Notes under the pieces: generated by a model | Databases searched by the model: none | Told to the model about the DNA's origin: nothing | The model's input: the letters and a program-made list of their open reading frames with translations, nothing else | Program-made: the position numbers and the translations under genes | Shown here: one piece after another, positions 24,000 to 34,688 of the stretch | Numbering within the stretch: position 1 is the first letter of the stretch | How the letters are laid out: every line of letters begins with the position of its first letter | DNA from: Nostoc sp. 106C | GTDB lineage: Bacteria; Cyanobacteriota; Cyanobacteriia; Cyanobacteriales; Nostocaceae | Length of the DNA stretch: 64,000 nucleotides | Assembly (NCBI RefSeq): GCF_002154725.1 | Contig: NZ_MTAW01000038.1 | Location: 50,131 to 114,130 of the forward strand | Direction of reading: 5' to 3'

Positions 24000-26735
24000 C
24001 TAGCGCAACTGATTGATAATGCCACTCATATCAATGCCCAACTTTTGTCCTAACTTTAGCAAGCGATCGCATTTACTGTTTTCTCGCTCATTACTGAGGG
24101 TGGCGATACAAATTGGTAATATTTGACTGTGCAAGCAACTAAAGTATAGTTCTTGGGATCGATGCAGAGAAATACCAAAGTTTAGATGATATGCGGTATC
24201 AATCAACCGTTCTAAGCGTTGGATATCTGCATCTAAGCTGCCATTGGGATCGTGTAACAATTGCCAAAGCAATCGCGTAATTAACTGTTCCAATATCTGC
24301 TTGCCTTCAGGAATATCCAGCCGACAGCGCATATGCTTGGCTTCGTTGGCGATCGCTTCTAATTCTACGATGTGATTTGAGGTTAATTGCGGTTCCGCGA
24401 TATCTTGCTCAAGCGATCGCAATGTTGTCAAACAGCGATATCCTAAAGCAATCTCCACTGCTACCTGCAACTCTTTTGGTACAGCTAGTTCATCTCGATG
24501 AAACGCTGCAATCACGCCGTAATTATCACGGTACGCCTGGGTATAAAGCTGGTCTAATCGTGTCAGTGTTTCTTGACTCAGCAGCCGCATAATTCGGTGG
24601 CGTTCTTCCGCAAACAGAGTTTGTAAGCTAAAAGTTTCTTCCCCAAATAACTGCGTCATGATCAAGATAGTTTGAGCCGCACTAGCTTGTTGCAGCGAGG
24701 CAAACAGCTTGTCTTTTAATTGACTGTAGTCGCGTCGTCCGGCAAATGGTTGAATGCAGCAGTGGAAATCCCAGCCGCCCAAATGGAGAACTGCAAACAC
24801 CAAATCTTCGCTTTCCCAAGTAATATCTGACACTAGCCGCAAATGACCAACTGCCAAAGTTAGCGATCCCATGCGTTGCATTTGGTAATCCAACTCATTA
24901 GCGGTGTAGCAGTAAACCCGCTTTTGGGAAACATGAGGATGTTTGCCATTAGTATCTTGTCCAGATAGGAAATTACGTGTCTCTGCTGGTTTGTGGTTGG
25001 CAAACAGAGAAGTAATAGCGTAGTGCGAGGCTACTTGTTGACAACTAATCTGGGCAGTCAATACTAGTTGGCGATAAATTTCGGTACCGTGCTTGAAATG
25101 GTCAACATTACTGGGGGCTAAACCCAGACGTTTGAGAAAGCCTTTTTCTAGCTGCACACCTGCTACATCCCCTGCTAGTTCTAAAGCGCGGGCGGCATAA
25201 CGCAGAATCTGCGTACCTTCAGGGCGAGAAATTTCTTCAAAAAACCAACCACAACTAGTAAACATCAGCAAAGAATGACGCTGCATTTCCAATAAACGCA
25301 AAGCATCTACTTGTTCGGCGGCTGTGAGTTTGTGGGTTTGATGGCGGCTGAGAAAACGGCTAACATTGGCAGAAGAGCGATCGCGGATGACTTGAATATA
25401 TTCATCTCGTGCTAGCCAGGGATCGCGGAATAGTTGTTTGCCATATTCTTCATAGACTTCAAGTAGCTGATCCCGCAGCCAATTCAAGGCATTGCGCAGA
25501 GGACGACGCCATTTCTGATGCCAAACGCCGCCTTCACCGCCGCAACCACAGTCATCTTGCCATCTATCTACACCGTGGGCACAGCTCCAAGCGGTAATCG
25601 GCTTTAATTCTACTTCCCAAGCGGGAGTATTTAAACTCAGGTAGTGAGCATAGTTTGTCACTGTCCAACCGTGGTTAGGAAACTCGCCCTTAAAAGCGTA
25701 GGCTAGAGTTTTCTCGGTTCCTTTCTTGTGGTGTCCAAAGGTTTCCCCATCGGTGGCGACAGAAATCAATTGCGCTGGACGATGATCCCCACGCACAGCT
25801 GAACCTATGCGTCCAGCAAAGTGATTGGAACTATAAATAACGTCACTAAAACCCATATCCCGAGAGATCGGGCCATCGTAGAAGAAGATATCAATGTAGG
25901 GTAATCCTTCTACGGATTCTGCATCCAATGCACCTTTGTCATGGTTGCTGTGAATTGCATTCAGGGGTGAAGATGCAATGCTGAGTTCAGGCTTCAAATA
26001 ACAACGATAGGGACGCGTGGGATCAATCTGACTACCACCAACTTCGTGCCATTCGGGGTGGGGATCGTCTTTCGTCGGCAGAGGACGACAACGCTGTGCT
26101 TGCGATGGTGCGAGGACAATAAAGCGAATTCCTTCAGCCACCAAAGCTTCGAGAGTGGCATAGTCTACAGCAGTTTCCGCTAACCACATACCTTCGGGAT
26201 CGCGGTCAAAGCGGGAACGGAAGTCTTCTTTGCCCCAGCGAATTTGGGTATATTTGTCCCGTTCATTAGCCAGAGGCATGATGATGTGATTGTATACTTG
26301 CGCGATCGCATTACCGTGACCGTGCAAGCGCTGCGAACTCTTGGCATCTGCTTCCAAAATCCGCTGATAAACCTCAACATCGTAGCGTTCTAGCCACGAC
26401 ATTAACGTGGGGCCGATATTAAAGCTCATGTACTCGTAATTATTTACGATATCTATGACTTCGCCCCGGTCATTTAACACCCTGGCAAAGGCATTCGGAC
26501 GATAGCATTCCCAGTGAATCCGCTCATTCCAATCATGGAAAGGTGCAGCACTCGGTTGGCGTTCAATCGCGTCCAGATATGGGTTTTCTCTTGGTGGCTG
26601 GTAAAAGTGACCATGTACAGTCACATAAACACCCGTTGCCGTTCTTAGGGGATCGCTCTGGGAAGTGTGTCTGGGATCGTATTGGGACGTGAATTTTGAG
26701 CCAGAACTAGCTGGCAGTTCAGCAGCAGAAGTCAT
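24000..26735 (-). CDS. GH57 glycoside hydrolase with DUF3536 domain
   Basis: 911-aa protein of glycoside hydrolase family 57 (amylopullulanase / alpha-amylase / branching-enzyme type, (beta/alpha)7 barrel). The N-terminal barrel begins at about residue 35 (VYVTVHGHFYQPPRENPY); the nucleophile Glu region is GMWLAETAVD (about 180-190), and the acid Asp motif is SVATDGETFGHH (about 325-336). The DUF3536 domain occupies roughly 400-900. Cytosolic, no signal peptide. Family members act on alpha-glucans, so a role in glycogen remodelling is probable, but the specificity of the DUF3536 branch is not known. Nothing nearby is in the same operon. Confidence 0.9.
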   Translation of the reverse strand: MTSAAELPASSGSKFTSQYDPRHTSQSDPLRTATGVYVTVHGHFYQPPRENPYLDAIERQPSAAPFHDWNERIHWECYRPNAFARVLNDRGEVIDIVNNYEYMSFNIGPTLMSWLERYDVEVYQRILEADAKSSQRLHGHGNAIAQVYNHIIMPLANERDKYTQIRWGKEDFRSRFDRDPEGMWLAETAVDYATLEALVAEGIRFIVLAPSQAQRCRPLPTKDDPHPEWHEVGGSQIDPTRPYRCYLKPELSIASSPLNAIHSNHDKGALDAESVEGLPYIDIFFYDGPISRDMGFSDVIYSSNHFAGRIGSAVRGDHRPAQLISVATDGETFGHHKKGTEKTLAYAFKGEFPNHGWTVTNYAHYLSLNTPAWEVELKPITAWSCAHGVDRWQDDCGCGGEGGVWHQKWRRPLRNALNWLRDQLLEVYEEYGKQLFRDPWLARDEYIQVIRDRSSANVSRFLSRHQTHKLTAAEQVDALRLLEMQRHSLLMFTSCGWFFEEISRPEGTQILRYAARALELAGDVAGVQLEKGFLKRLGLAPSNVDHFKHGTEIYRQLVLTAQISCQQVASHYAITSLFANHKPAETRNFLSGQDTNGKHPHVSQKRVYCYTANELDYQMQRMGSLTLAVGHLRLVSDITWESEDLVFAVLHLGGWDFHCCIQPFAGRRDYSQLKDKLFASLQQASAAQTILIMTQLFGEETFSLQTLFAEERHRIMRLLSQETLTRLDQLYTQAYRDNYGVIAAFHRDELAVPKELQVAVEIALGYRCLTTLRSLEQDIAEPQLTSNHIVELEAIANEAKHMRCRLDIPEGKQILEQLITRLLWQLLHDPNGSLDADIQRLERLIDTAYHLNFGISLHRSQELYFSCLHSQILPICIATLSNERENSKCDRLLKLGQKLGIDMSGIINQLR

Positions 26736-27734
26736 GTATATTTATCCAAAATCAAAAAAACTTGCAGTTGTGTCAAAAATGGGTCTGTTAACCTTTATTC
26801 AAGGGCTTGAACACAAAATCCGGTACCGATAACAACTATGTAATACAGTCAAAATTCTAACAAAGCGGTCTTAGTATAGCGGGAAATCTGCGTTATCGCA
26901 CAGCCCTTTCCCAAAAGGCATCAAAATTATTAGCCATTAAATAACTCCTAATTGCGGAGTCTACACTGTTGGTAACGCCAATAAATTTAATTGTCTTTTA
27001 ATATATTAAACCGCATTTTTTCAGTAAAATATCGACCTCAAGTCATAGTTTTGCTACGAAACATTGCAAAATCTACGCAAAACGCAATCTTATATTACAT
27101 ATCTAGCTTGAGAATGAAAACCGTAAAATCTCGGAACTACTTGATGAGAATGTTGATGAGTAATGGCTGAGGCAGTGACACAGCACTGCGGGAGAGTTAG
27201 CTCGACCCAGACGATTGCGAACCTGAAGGCTGAGGCGGAGATTAAGAAAATTAAAGTTCACCGCGTCATCGCCTCTTTTTGCGGGTTTGCACTCATTTAG
27301 ATTAACCGCACCAAGATTCAATTCGTTAATGTTGTTGTGATCGACTCATAGTGTATCTAGGAAAAGTCTGGGCAAAATAAAAGGGCTAACTAAGGTTCTT
27401 GGTTAGCCTTTGAGCAAAAGGAAACAATTGTTTGATGTCGACGGCAATTTTATCTGCGATCGCATCTGCTACCCATCACTTGCCAAACCAAAATCTGCAT
27501 TTTAGCAGGGTTGTCATCAACGCAGGTTTTGGTAGCTAATAGTGATCAGTGCTACACAGATGCTAACCTTTTTGTTCAAAGTCGTTCTCTTACTTGGGAA
27601 CGAATTTCAACCCTCAGCCAGGTTGAACAACTGAGGCTGATGACTTCCAGCCTCTTGATGTCATAGTCAATATTCCTAATGACTATTGGCTATACAGGCA
27701 TCTGTGACTAAATACCCTCAACTCAAAGTGACCA
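26736..27734. other. long intergenic region with a hairpin
   Basis: About 1 kb with no supported gene. A 7-bp stem GGCTAAC (27384-27390) / GTTAGCC (27402-27408) is followed, on the minus strand, by CCTTTTATTTT, so it resembles a minus-strand terminator without an obvious gene. A 72-aa minus-strand frame at 27103-27321 has no recognised pattern and is not called. Confidence 0.4.
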
Positions 27735-28826
27735 ATGTCAGGCAAAAACATTTTTTTTCTCGTTTTGTTATTTTTTATCCCGGTTTCCTTAGCAGCTCAC
27801 TTTTTGGGGTGGGGAGACTTGATAGTTTTCATCACAGCTGGATTAGCAATTCTGCCTTTAGCAGCTTGGATGGGTGCAGCCACAGAAGAAATTGCTGTAG
27901 TAGTTGGTCCCTCCTTAGGGGGGTTATTAAATGCCACCTTTGGTAATGCTACGGAACTAATTATTGCTTTAGTTGCGCTAAAGGCTGGGCTAGTCAATGT
28001 AGTCAAAGCTAGTATCACCGGATCGATTATTGGCAATCTACTACTAGTGATGGGTCTTTCTATGCTTTTGGGAGGATTACGTCATAAGGAGCAGACCTTT
28101 CAGCCAATTGTAGCTCGTGTAAATGCTTCAGCCATGAATCTGGCGGTAATTGCGATGCTGTTACCCACAGCTATGGACATTACCTCTAAGGGAATTGGCC
28201 GACAAACTCTACAACATTTTTCTGTTGCCGTTGCCATAGTCTTAATCTTGGTCTATGCACTAACACTGCTATTTTCAATGAAAACCCACTCCTATTTATA
28301 TGAAGTGGGCATGGTAGAAGCAGAGATAGACGAAATGCCTCATACCAAACCAAATCTTTGGTTATGGAGTGGCGTGCTGTTAGTATGTACTCTCTTAGTA
28401 GCTCTAGAGTCGGAAATGCTAGTCGATTCTTTAGAAGTAGCTACATCCCAGCTAGGTTTGACAGCACTGTTTACTGGGGTGATTATTGTTCCTATTGTGG
28501 GTAACGCTGCGGAACACGCCACAGCAGTCACCGTAGCGATGAAAGATAAGATGGATCTTTCTCTTTCTGTAGCTGTGGGATCGAGTATGCAGATTGCTTT
28601 ATTTGTCGCTCCTGTTTTAGTGGTAGCAGGCTGGATATTCGGCCAACCTATGGATTTAAATTTCCAACCTTTTGAATTAGTAGCTGTTGCTGTAGCCGTA
28701 TTGATTGCCAACAGCATTAGTTCTGATGGTAAATCTAATTGGCTAGAAGGAACCTTATTATTAGCTGCCTATACAGTCTTGGGAATAGCTTTCTACTTCC
28801 ACCCAGTCATTGATGGCATCGGTTAG
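27735..28826 (+). CDS. cax: Ca2+/H+ antiporter
   Basis: 363-aa inner-membrane antiporter of the CaCA superfamily that exports calcium in exchange for protons. It has about 11 hydrophobic segments and both signature repeats with the ion-binding Glu: FGNATELIIALVALKAG (about 74-90) and GNAAEHATAVTVAMKDKMD (about 250-270), separated by an acidic loop around residues 190-200 (EAEIDEMPH). Length matches bacterial and yeast CAX cores. ATG at 27735 follows a long leader. Known members give tolerance to high calcium, salt or alkaline pH. No operon partner seen. Confidence 0.93.
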   Translation: MSGKNIFFLVLLFFIPVSLAAHFLGWGDLIVFITAGLAILPLAAWMGAATEEIAVVVGPSLGGLLNATFGNATELIIALVALKAGLVNVVKASITGSIIGNLLLVMGLSMLLGGLRHKEQTFQPIVARVNASAMNLAVIAMLLPTAMDITSKGIGRQTLQHFSVAVAIVLILVYALTLLFSMKTHSYLYEVGMVEAEIDEMPHTKPNLWLWSGVLLVCTLLVALESEMLVDSLEVATSQLGLTALFTGVIIVPIVGNAAEHATAVTVAMKDKMDLSLSVAVGSSMQIALFVAPVLVVAGWIFGQPMDLNFQPFELVAVAVAVLIANSISSDGKSNWLEGTLLLAAYTVLGIAFYFHPVIDGIG

Positions 28827-28984
28827 TTACCAGCAAACATCAACTTCATGGGCGATCGCTTACACTTTAATCGAGAGCGATCGCTTTTTAATAGAATTCA
28901 AGAGCATTGTCAGTTGTTGTAGCGATCGCTAATCATCCACAAATAATTAAGTAACGGTTAGTTATTGAACATTACCTCAGAATT

Positions 28985-29245
28985 ATGGAAACAATACCTA
29001 CAACTCAATCACAACCTTTAAATTCGCTTACTAGCGCTAATCCCAGCCTGCCAAATCTACGTTTTGGTGATTCTGGTGATGCTGTTAGAGTATTACAGCG
29101 ACTGTTATTAAATAATCGTTATGCTGTTAAAGTTGATGGAGTTTTTGGTGCATTAACAGAGACGGCTGTCAAAGCCTTTCAGAACCAGCGAAATTTAAAT
29201 GCAGATGGGCTAGTTGGTCCTCGAACTTGGCGCGAGTTAACATAA
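28985..29245 (+). CDS. small peptidoglycan-binding domain protein
   Basis: 86-aa protein that is nearly all one PG_binding_1 domain (three-helix fold): FGDSGDAVRVLQRLL, then VDGVFGALTETAVKAFQ and LNADGLVGPRTWREL. The domain binds peptidoglycan and is usually attached to a hydrolase, but none is fused here. No signal peptide; a short polar lead of about 25 residues. It is 158 bp after cax. A longer relative lies at 29941-30507 with very similar sequence, so the two look like a local duplication. Confidence 0.85.
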   Translation: METIPTTQSQPLNSLTSANPSLPNLRFGDSGDAVRVLQRLLLNNRYAVKVDGVFGALTETAVKAFQNQRNLNADGLVGPRTWRELT

Positions 29246-29940
29246 TTAGCTATCAGAGATTATTCATTAGTAATTAATCACGTTTTTAGCTAAATTATGC
29301 CTTGGTATCGCTAACTTACGATAAGCTACTCTTCTGCCATCTACTCAGCGACTATGAAATTTGGAAAGCTATTATTGTAAATTTTATAGCTGTTTTGTAG
29401 ATGGGAAGCAGCTTAAAGTAGAGTATGTTATCTTTATTTTCACACCTGCTGTACTTTCAAGATACAAGGCCGAAGACAGACGGCAAACGGCAGACGGGAA
29501 GAGGATTTGACTTGTTTGTTTTATTAGTAGCGCGTGGTGCGCCGCCAGTGGGGCCGCTCTTAAGAAAAACAAGACACAGATAATGAGCTAAGTAAGTATC
29601 TCTTTTATTCGTTGCTTGCCTCTAAAAGCCATAGTTAGAGGTTATTATCTAAAAGTGAAAATGCAGTTATTAACCATCAACTAACTGCATGTCTATAAAC
29701 ATGAAACTAAACAGTCTACTCTTAAGTATCGATTGTAAAACAGTTGGGATTAACTACGTCTGCCATATTCATAAATAAATAATTGACATTGATAGTGAAA
29801 TCCATTAAGTACTTAAGGGCATAACAATGTTATACCCTACCATATTTTATATCCAAGTAATAACAAGTTTTTGCTAATAAATTATTACATGACTTTTTTA
29901 TTTATTCCTATGCATTATTCCGGAATAATAGAAATTCGGT
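29246..29940. other. AT-rich spacer between the two peptidoglycan-binding genes
   Basis: 695 bp with no supported gene. A GC-rich repeat fragment (CGGCAAACGGCAGACGGG and a GTGCGCCGCC stretch) lies around 29470-29570, like dispersed repeats elsewhere in the window. Confidence 0.4.
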
Positions 29941-30507
29941 GTGTCAAAAGGAATATTGGTGTTAGTACAAAGAACTATAATGAGTGAAATTGGCCTGCTG
30001 ATGACGGGCGTGTTAACAACAGGACAACCATCTTTGCCCGATTTACCGGAGCAGCAACCGCCTCATCTAGAAAATAGCTTACAAAACTCAATACAAAGCC
30101 AATTATCTCAAGTAGTTCCAACTGCTCAAATTACACCACCAGAATTTATGGAGACAGATGGAGCTTCCCTAGCTACTCCGCTATCTCCTAAATTCAACAA
30201 AGAAAATCTCGTTAAAGAAATCAGCAAAAAGCTATCGCAGCATACTCGCTCTGTAATCGCAGACAATTTAATAGCCAGAACAAGAGTCCAAAAGTACAAT
30301 AGCCAACCGCCAACTATACGTTTTGGTAGTTCAGGCGTGCTCGTCAGAGTATTACAACGGCTGTTAGTGGCTCATGGCTATGGAATGCGGGTTGATGGGG
30401 TATTTGGCCCATTAACAGAGGCGGCTGTTAAAGCATTTCAAAATCGGCGTAATTTATCGGTAGATGGAATAGTTGGTCAAAGAACCTGGCGTGAGTTAAC
30501 AATTTAG
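29941..30507 (+). CDS. peptidoglycan-binding domain protein
   Basis: 188-aa protein with a variable Pro/Gln-rich first half and a C-terminal PG_binding_1 domain (about 122-187: FGSSGVLVRVLQRLL, VDGVFGPLTEAAVKAFQ, VDGIVGQRTWREL), over 70% identical to the domain in the gene at 28985. Start uncertain: GTG 29941, GTG 29959 (with AAAGGA before it) and ATG 29980 are all in frame. No clear signal peptide. The duplication with its neighbour suggests a shared job at the cell wall, possibly acting with separate hydrolases. Confidence 0.8.
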   Translation: MSKGILVLVQRTIMSEIGLLMTGVLTTGQPSLPDLPEQQPPHLENSLQNSIQSQLSQVVPTAQITPPEFMETDGASLATPLSPKFNKENLVKEISKKLSQHTRSVIADNLIARTRVQKYNSQPPTIRFGSSGVLVRVLQRLLVAHGYGMRVDGVFGPLTEAAVKAFQNRRNLSVDGIVGQRTWRELTI

Positions 30508-30560
30508 TTAAAAGTCAAAAGTCAATGCTCAACAGTTAAGAGTTATTAGCCAAAGCTTGA

Positions 30561-30644
30561 GTAGGGTGTATTACAGCTATGTAATAATTTGAGCCTTTAA
30601 GAGAGTGAGAAATAGCCGTAACGCACCACTATAATACACCCTAC
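30561..30644. repeat. 84-bp inverted-repeat element (GTAGGGTGTATTA)
   Basis: GTAGGGTGTATTA (30561-30573) is exactly complementary to 30632-30644. It lies between the convergent peptidoglycan-binding and sucrose synthase genes. Such GTAGGGTG-type palindromes are a common dispersed repeat class in Nostoc-type genomes. Confidence 0.7.
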
Positions 30645-30724
30645 AATTTAACGTTGACTGGCGTGAGTTGAAAATTTAGTGAGGATTCAAAAGTTATTAG
30701 TAGTAGCAAATGACTAATGACTAA

Positions 30725-33145
30725 TTAGCGATACTTATGCTGCTCCAATAGTTGTTGTGCTCTTGGCTTGTAAATTAAATAGAACAAAGACTCTATATAG
30801 CGCAGCAAATCCTCTCGATTTTCGTGAGAAGTAAAGTTCCAAAAACCGTAAATTCTTGCTAAAGATAGCAGCTTTGTTGTGTGAATTCTCCAAGTATAGG
30901 TGCTGTAAACTCGCTCAATGCTTTGCTGAGAAATTGACTGCCAATAATTAAGATTATGTTCACACTTAGTGACAAAATCTAAAATTTTAGCGGCGGTTTC
31001 TTCTAAGTTTGTTGGATTAATGTAAAATCCATTAACCTTGTCTTGAATAATTTCTAGAGGACCACCGAATTGTGTGGCAAAAGTTGGTATCCCTGAAATC
31101 ATTGCCTCCAAAATTGTCAAACCGAATGCTTCAAATAAAGCAGGTTGCACAAAGATTCCCTGATGATCTGCAATTACTCGGTAAATTTCACCAGAATCAG
31201 TTTTAGATAAGCGTACACCCAACCAGCGAATCTTGCCGTGGAGATTGTATTGGTCGATAATTTGGTAAAGTTTAACAATTTCGTCTCGTTCTTCGTTGTC
31301 GCCTGATTCTTCAACACGCAGCTTACCTGCTACCAAAATTAAGTTGCAATGCTCTTGTAATTCTTGACTTTTACCAAAGCATTCTGCCAAACCAGTCATA
31401 TTTTTAATTCGATCGAGACGTGCCATTGAGAAAATAGGGCGCTTGTTAGGATCGTCGAGTTTCCCAAAAATTTGACTGGGATCATCTAGAGTGAAAAGTA
31501 TTTCGTTAAGGCGCTGGCGATCGCTCTCCACTCGGTCTTCATTCCGCGTATAGGGGAAGTAGTAATTCTCATTCACCCCTGGTGGAACCACATTAAATTT
31601 AGGACTAAATAATTCAATTCCATTCACTACATGATATAAATCCGGCATAGTGAAGCATTTATACGATTCATACTGTCCTACACTATCCGGTGTTCCCACA
31701 ATTTCTTGGTAGGTGCTGCTAATAACAAAATTGGCAGCATTCATGGCAATTAAATCAGCAGTAAATTGTAAGGAAAAATGATATTTATCCTCTAAATCGT
31801 TCCAGTACAAATTACTAAACAAGTATTTAGATTTTTCTAAAGCATGAGCAATGTTACACTGGGTAACTTTCATACGTCTTGCCAGTAGAAACGCTACTAA
31901 ATTTCCATCAGAATAATTACCAACTATTAAGTCGGGTCGTCCGTGAAATTCTGCCCGCAGTTCTTTTTCGGCATCAATGGCGTAGGTTTCTAAATAAGGC
32001 CAAAACTCAAACCGCGAAATCCAGTTTTGCGTCATGTTGGGATTAAATTCTCGCAAAGGTACTCGCAAGATCCAGGCGTTTTCTGTGCCGTGAACTTTTT
32101 CTAAACGTTGGTTACAAAGAGTACCATCACTATTGGGAATTAGACGGCTAAGAATAATTACCTTGGGTTGTACATTTAGTCCTTCTAAACCGGCTAATCT
32201 GACATCTTCTTGCAGCTGTGTTTCCAAAGACTTGGCTTGATCGAGGACGTAAACCACCTGACCACCAGTATCAGGTCGTCCTAATACTCCCTCTTGTCCG
32301 AACCATCCGTGGGGAGACACCAGGACGATTCTAAAAATCATCGGAATCCGAGAGATGAAGGCTTCTAGAGCCTGGGGATCGGGAGAATCTATTAGTTCAT
32401 CAAGGATGTTTAAAGTCTCCTGGGTGCGCTGAGCTGTGTTTCCCCAACCTGGTTCAAAACCCATTGTTTGTAGGGTGAAGCGGAATTCCTCATAGGGTTC
32501 ATTGCGGGGGCGATCGCTCACAAAGGCTAAAGCTTTCTTAACTTGCTCTGAAAGTTGTTGGTGTGATTTAATGCGATCGTTGATTAGCAGCTGCACACCA
32601 TTATATTGATGTAACCGCAAGAAATTAAATAAGCTCTCCAGCCACTGTTTAGCGTCTTGTAATAATTTGCTAGATAAGTAACGGTTGAGGAAGTTTACTC
32701 CCTTACCTATATTTTTCGGATCGCGAATTACAGGCGAGTAGTCATAAAACGGCCCAAAATCCAGTTCTAGCAGGTCGCCTTCATTGGGATGAAATCTGTT
32801 GACTATGCGATCGCGCATATCCAACAATTCCTGCACAGTCATTTGTTCTACTTTTAAGTCTTCTGTTAGCCGATAAACTTCTTGGCTGGCTATCTTGGGA
32901 CGAATAATAAAACAGAGGTTGGAGTCCTCTTGAATAATTTCTTGAGTATAGTAAATTAATTTGCCTAAATGAGAAGAACTGTCTGACTTCCCAGTATTCT
33001 TGTACTTGGAGCAATATTCACTATATACATTAATGATATCGTTACGTAACAAATATTTCTTTTCTTGCTGGCGTAACTCACTAATAAAAGAACGCAACTC
33101 ACTCTTCTCTTCACTATCTAGCAGTATTTGGAACAATTCAGACAT
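30725..33145 (-). CDS. susA: sucrose synthase
   Basis: 806-aa GT-B glycosyltransferase that reversibly converts sucrose plus NDP to NDP-glucose and fructose. The N-terminal regulatory region spans about 1-260; the catalytic core follows with SPHGWFGQEGVLGRPDTGGQ (about 279-298), LIVGNYSDGNLVA, VVPPGVNENYYFP and the ExxxxxxxE motif FEAFGLTILEAMISG near 665. Length equals other cyanobacterial and plant SUS proteins. In heterocystous cyanobacteria SusA cleaves sucrose and helps steer carbon to glycogen and to nitrogen fixation. GGAGGAG before the ATG supports the start at 33145. No sucrose-phosphate synthase gene is in the window. Confidence 0.95.
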   Translation of the reverse strand: MSELFQILLDSEEKSELRSFISELRQQEKKYLLRNDIINVYSEYCSKYKNTGKSDSSSHLGKLIYYTQEIIQEDSNLCFIIRPKIASQEVYRLTEDLKVEQMTVQELLDMRDRIVNRFHPNEGDLLELDFGPFYDYSPVIRDPKNIGKGVNFLNRYLSSKLLQDAKQWLESLFNFLRLHQYNGVQLLINDRIKSHQQLSEQVKKALAFVSDRPRNEPYEEFRFTLQTMGFEPGWGNTAQRTQETLNILDELIDSPDPQALEAFISRIPMIFRIVLVSPHGWFGQEGVLGRPDTGGQVVYVLDQAKSLETQLQEDVRLAGLEGLNVQPKVIILSRLIPNSDGTLCNQRLEKVHGTENAWILRVPLREFNPNMTQNWISRFEFWPYLETYAIDAEKELRAEFHGRPDLIVGNYSDGNLVAFLLARRMKVTQCNIAHALEKSKYLFSNLYWNDLEDKYHFSLQFTADLIAMNAANFVISSTYQEIVGTPDSVGQYESYKCFTMPDLYHVVNGIELFSPKFNVVPPGVNENYYFPYTRNEDRVESDRQRLNEILFTLDDPSQIFGKLDDPNKRPIFSMARLDRIKNMTGLAECFGKSQELQEHCNLILVAGKLRVEESGDNEERDEIVKLYQIIDQYNLHGKIRWLGVRLSKTDSGEIYRVIADHQGIFVQPALFEAFGLTILEAMISGIPTFATQFGGPLEIIQDKVNGFYINPTNLEETAAKILDFVTKCEHNLNYWQSISQQSIERVYSTYTWRIHTTKLLSLARIYGFWNFTSHENREDLLRYIESLFYLIYKPRAQQLLEQHKYR

Positions 33146-34498
33146 AGCAACTCCTCCAAAAGATGATTTTGTATTTTCGACTCTAGAACCAAATCAGTAA
33201 GCTAATGCGCATCTAAATTGGACATTTTTTCCTGTTCGCGCAATGTCTTCAACAAGAGAAGACCGTCATTAGTCATTTATCCTTTGTAAACACAAATTAC
33301 CAATAATCAATGACGGCTCTGATCAGTCAATATACACTTTAAAGGCGTCACAGCTTATTGACTTATTATTGAATCGGATATCAACAGGATCTGTATTACA
33401 GCTGTATTCAAACTGCCGAGCAAATCATGTTCACTTTACTTAAAGTATCTATTACTCAGTACTTTGAACTCTAACTAAAGGCATAGAATTTTACATACTT
33501 TTTCTAGATGCATTCGCTCTTAGCCGTTCAGCGACAGAGCTTAGAGATACTTTATATTTTCCTAGTAAATTATTTTAAAAGGTAGATGTTTTGTACTTAC
33601 GATAAGTACTAACCTTTAAAGCTGATTTGGAAAAATTCTTGTTTCATAACTCAATCTAATTCATATATTGACGGTCAACTAAGTAAATTTTTCGCAGAAA
33701 AGAATTCTCAAACTGATTCTTCTGCTAGTATATAGATGAACCGCTTTGATAGTTTTTGGACAATAATAAAATGTCAATGTTCAACTAATTGTAAATTGGT
33801 ATTATTCTTTATAATAATTAGTTTTCTATTTTAACATATAAATATTAAGTAAACTTAAATACATTTAAAATATTAATTTAATAATATTTTAAATTGTTAA
33901 TTCATATGCCTACAGCATCGATAACATCATGATTATCTCTTAGCTAAGATTCTATAGCCTAATACCAATTCACGAAATTATTGATACAAATTACTTCCTC
34001 TGCTCCTCTGCTTCCTCTGCTCCCTCTGCTAGCCGATACGATATGTATCATTTTTAAAGTGAAATGGTATAACCTTAATTTTTATTATTTGAGTTCTTTA
34101 ATAGTTGATTGTGTACGAAATAACCTATTTAGAAGCAGATTTAATATCTAGCCAGATCTATTCTATTTTTATTTAACGGCTGTCTTAACAATAAAATAAA
34201 AGACAAAAAAGAAATTTTCTTTCTTTGCTGTTGACTCAAATTTATAGAGGCTCTTATAAATTAGTTTAAGGCAGACGTGAGAATACAGAAAGTACGCTTA
34301 TAAATAAACAATATAAGCTTATATATATTTAAAATATACATAATTTAAAGTAATATATTTGTTTAGTTATTTCTATATGATCGATTGATTCAACTGTCGA
34401 TGACAAATTTTTGCTACATTGAAAGTTATTGGTATTGCCAACAACAGTCTATATATCAAGGATTAGCCAGAATATATGAGGAGTCTAATTTTATAGAG
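33146..34498. other. long AT-rich region upstream of susA and trnH
   Basis: About 1.35 kb of strongly AT-rich DNA without supported genes. Around 33962-34071 there is a diverged inverted pair ATACCAATTCAC ... GTGAAATGGTAT enclosing a CTCTGCT-rich tract (CTCTGCTCC repeats). The same ATACCAATT / GTGAAATGGTAT words occur around 8396 and 8677. It should hold the susA promoter (minus strand). Confidence 0.45.
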
Positions 34499-34572
34499 GG
34501 CGAACGATGGGACTCGAACCCACGGATGGTGGTACCACAAACCACTGCCTTAACCACTTGGCTACGCTCGCC
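34499..34572 (-). tRNA. trnH: tRNA-His (GTG)
   Basis: A 74-nt cloverleaf on the minus strand. It has a G at position -1 opposite C73, the histidine identity mark, then acceptor GCGAGCG paired with CGTTCGC (one wobble), D stem GCC/GGC, anticodon arm GTGGT-TTGTGGT-ACCAC with anticodon GTG, and T arm with TTCGAGT. CCA is not encoded. Confidence 0.96.
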
Positions 34573-34688
34573 ATTAACTATTTGATTATAACACTTCTCT
34601 GCTGATTTGATCCAGAGAATTTTTGTTATTGGAACGGACTCAGTTAATTTGCTGTCTAATGACTAAAACAAATCATAGCTGATAAAAC

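Noticed and set aside
27103..27321. 72-aa minus-strand frame as a gene
   Set aside because: Low-complexity serine-rich end, no recognisable motif, no ribosome binding site.
27405..27440. Yfr2-type ncRNA (GGAAACA word near 27420)
   Set aside because: The motif is too short to be evidence, and the expected surrounding stem-loop and terminator were not found.
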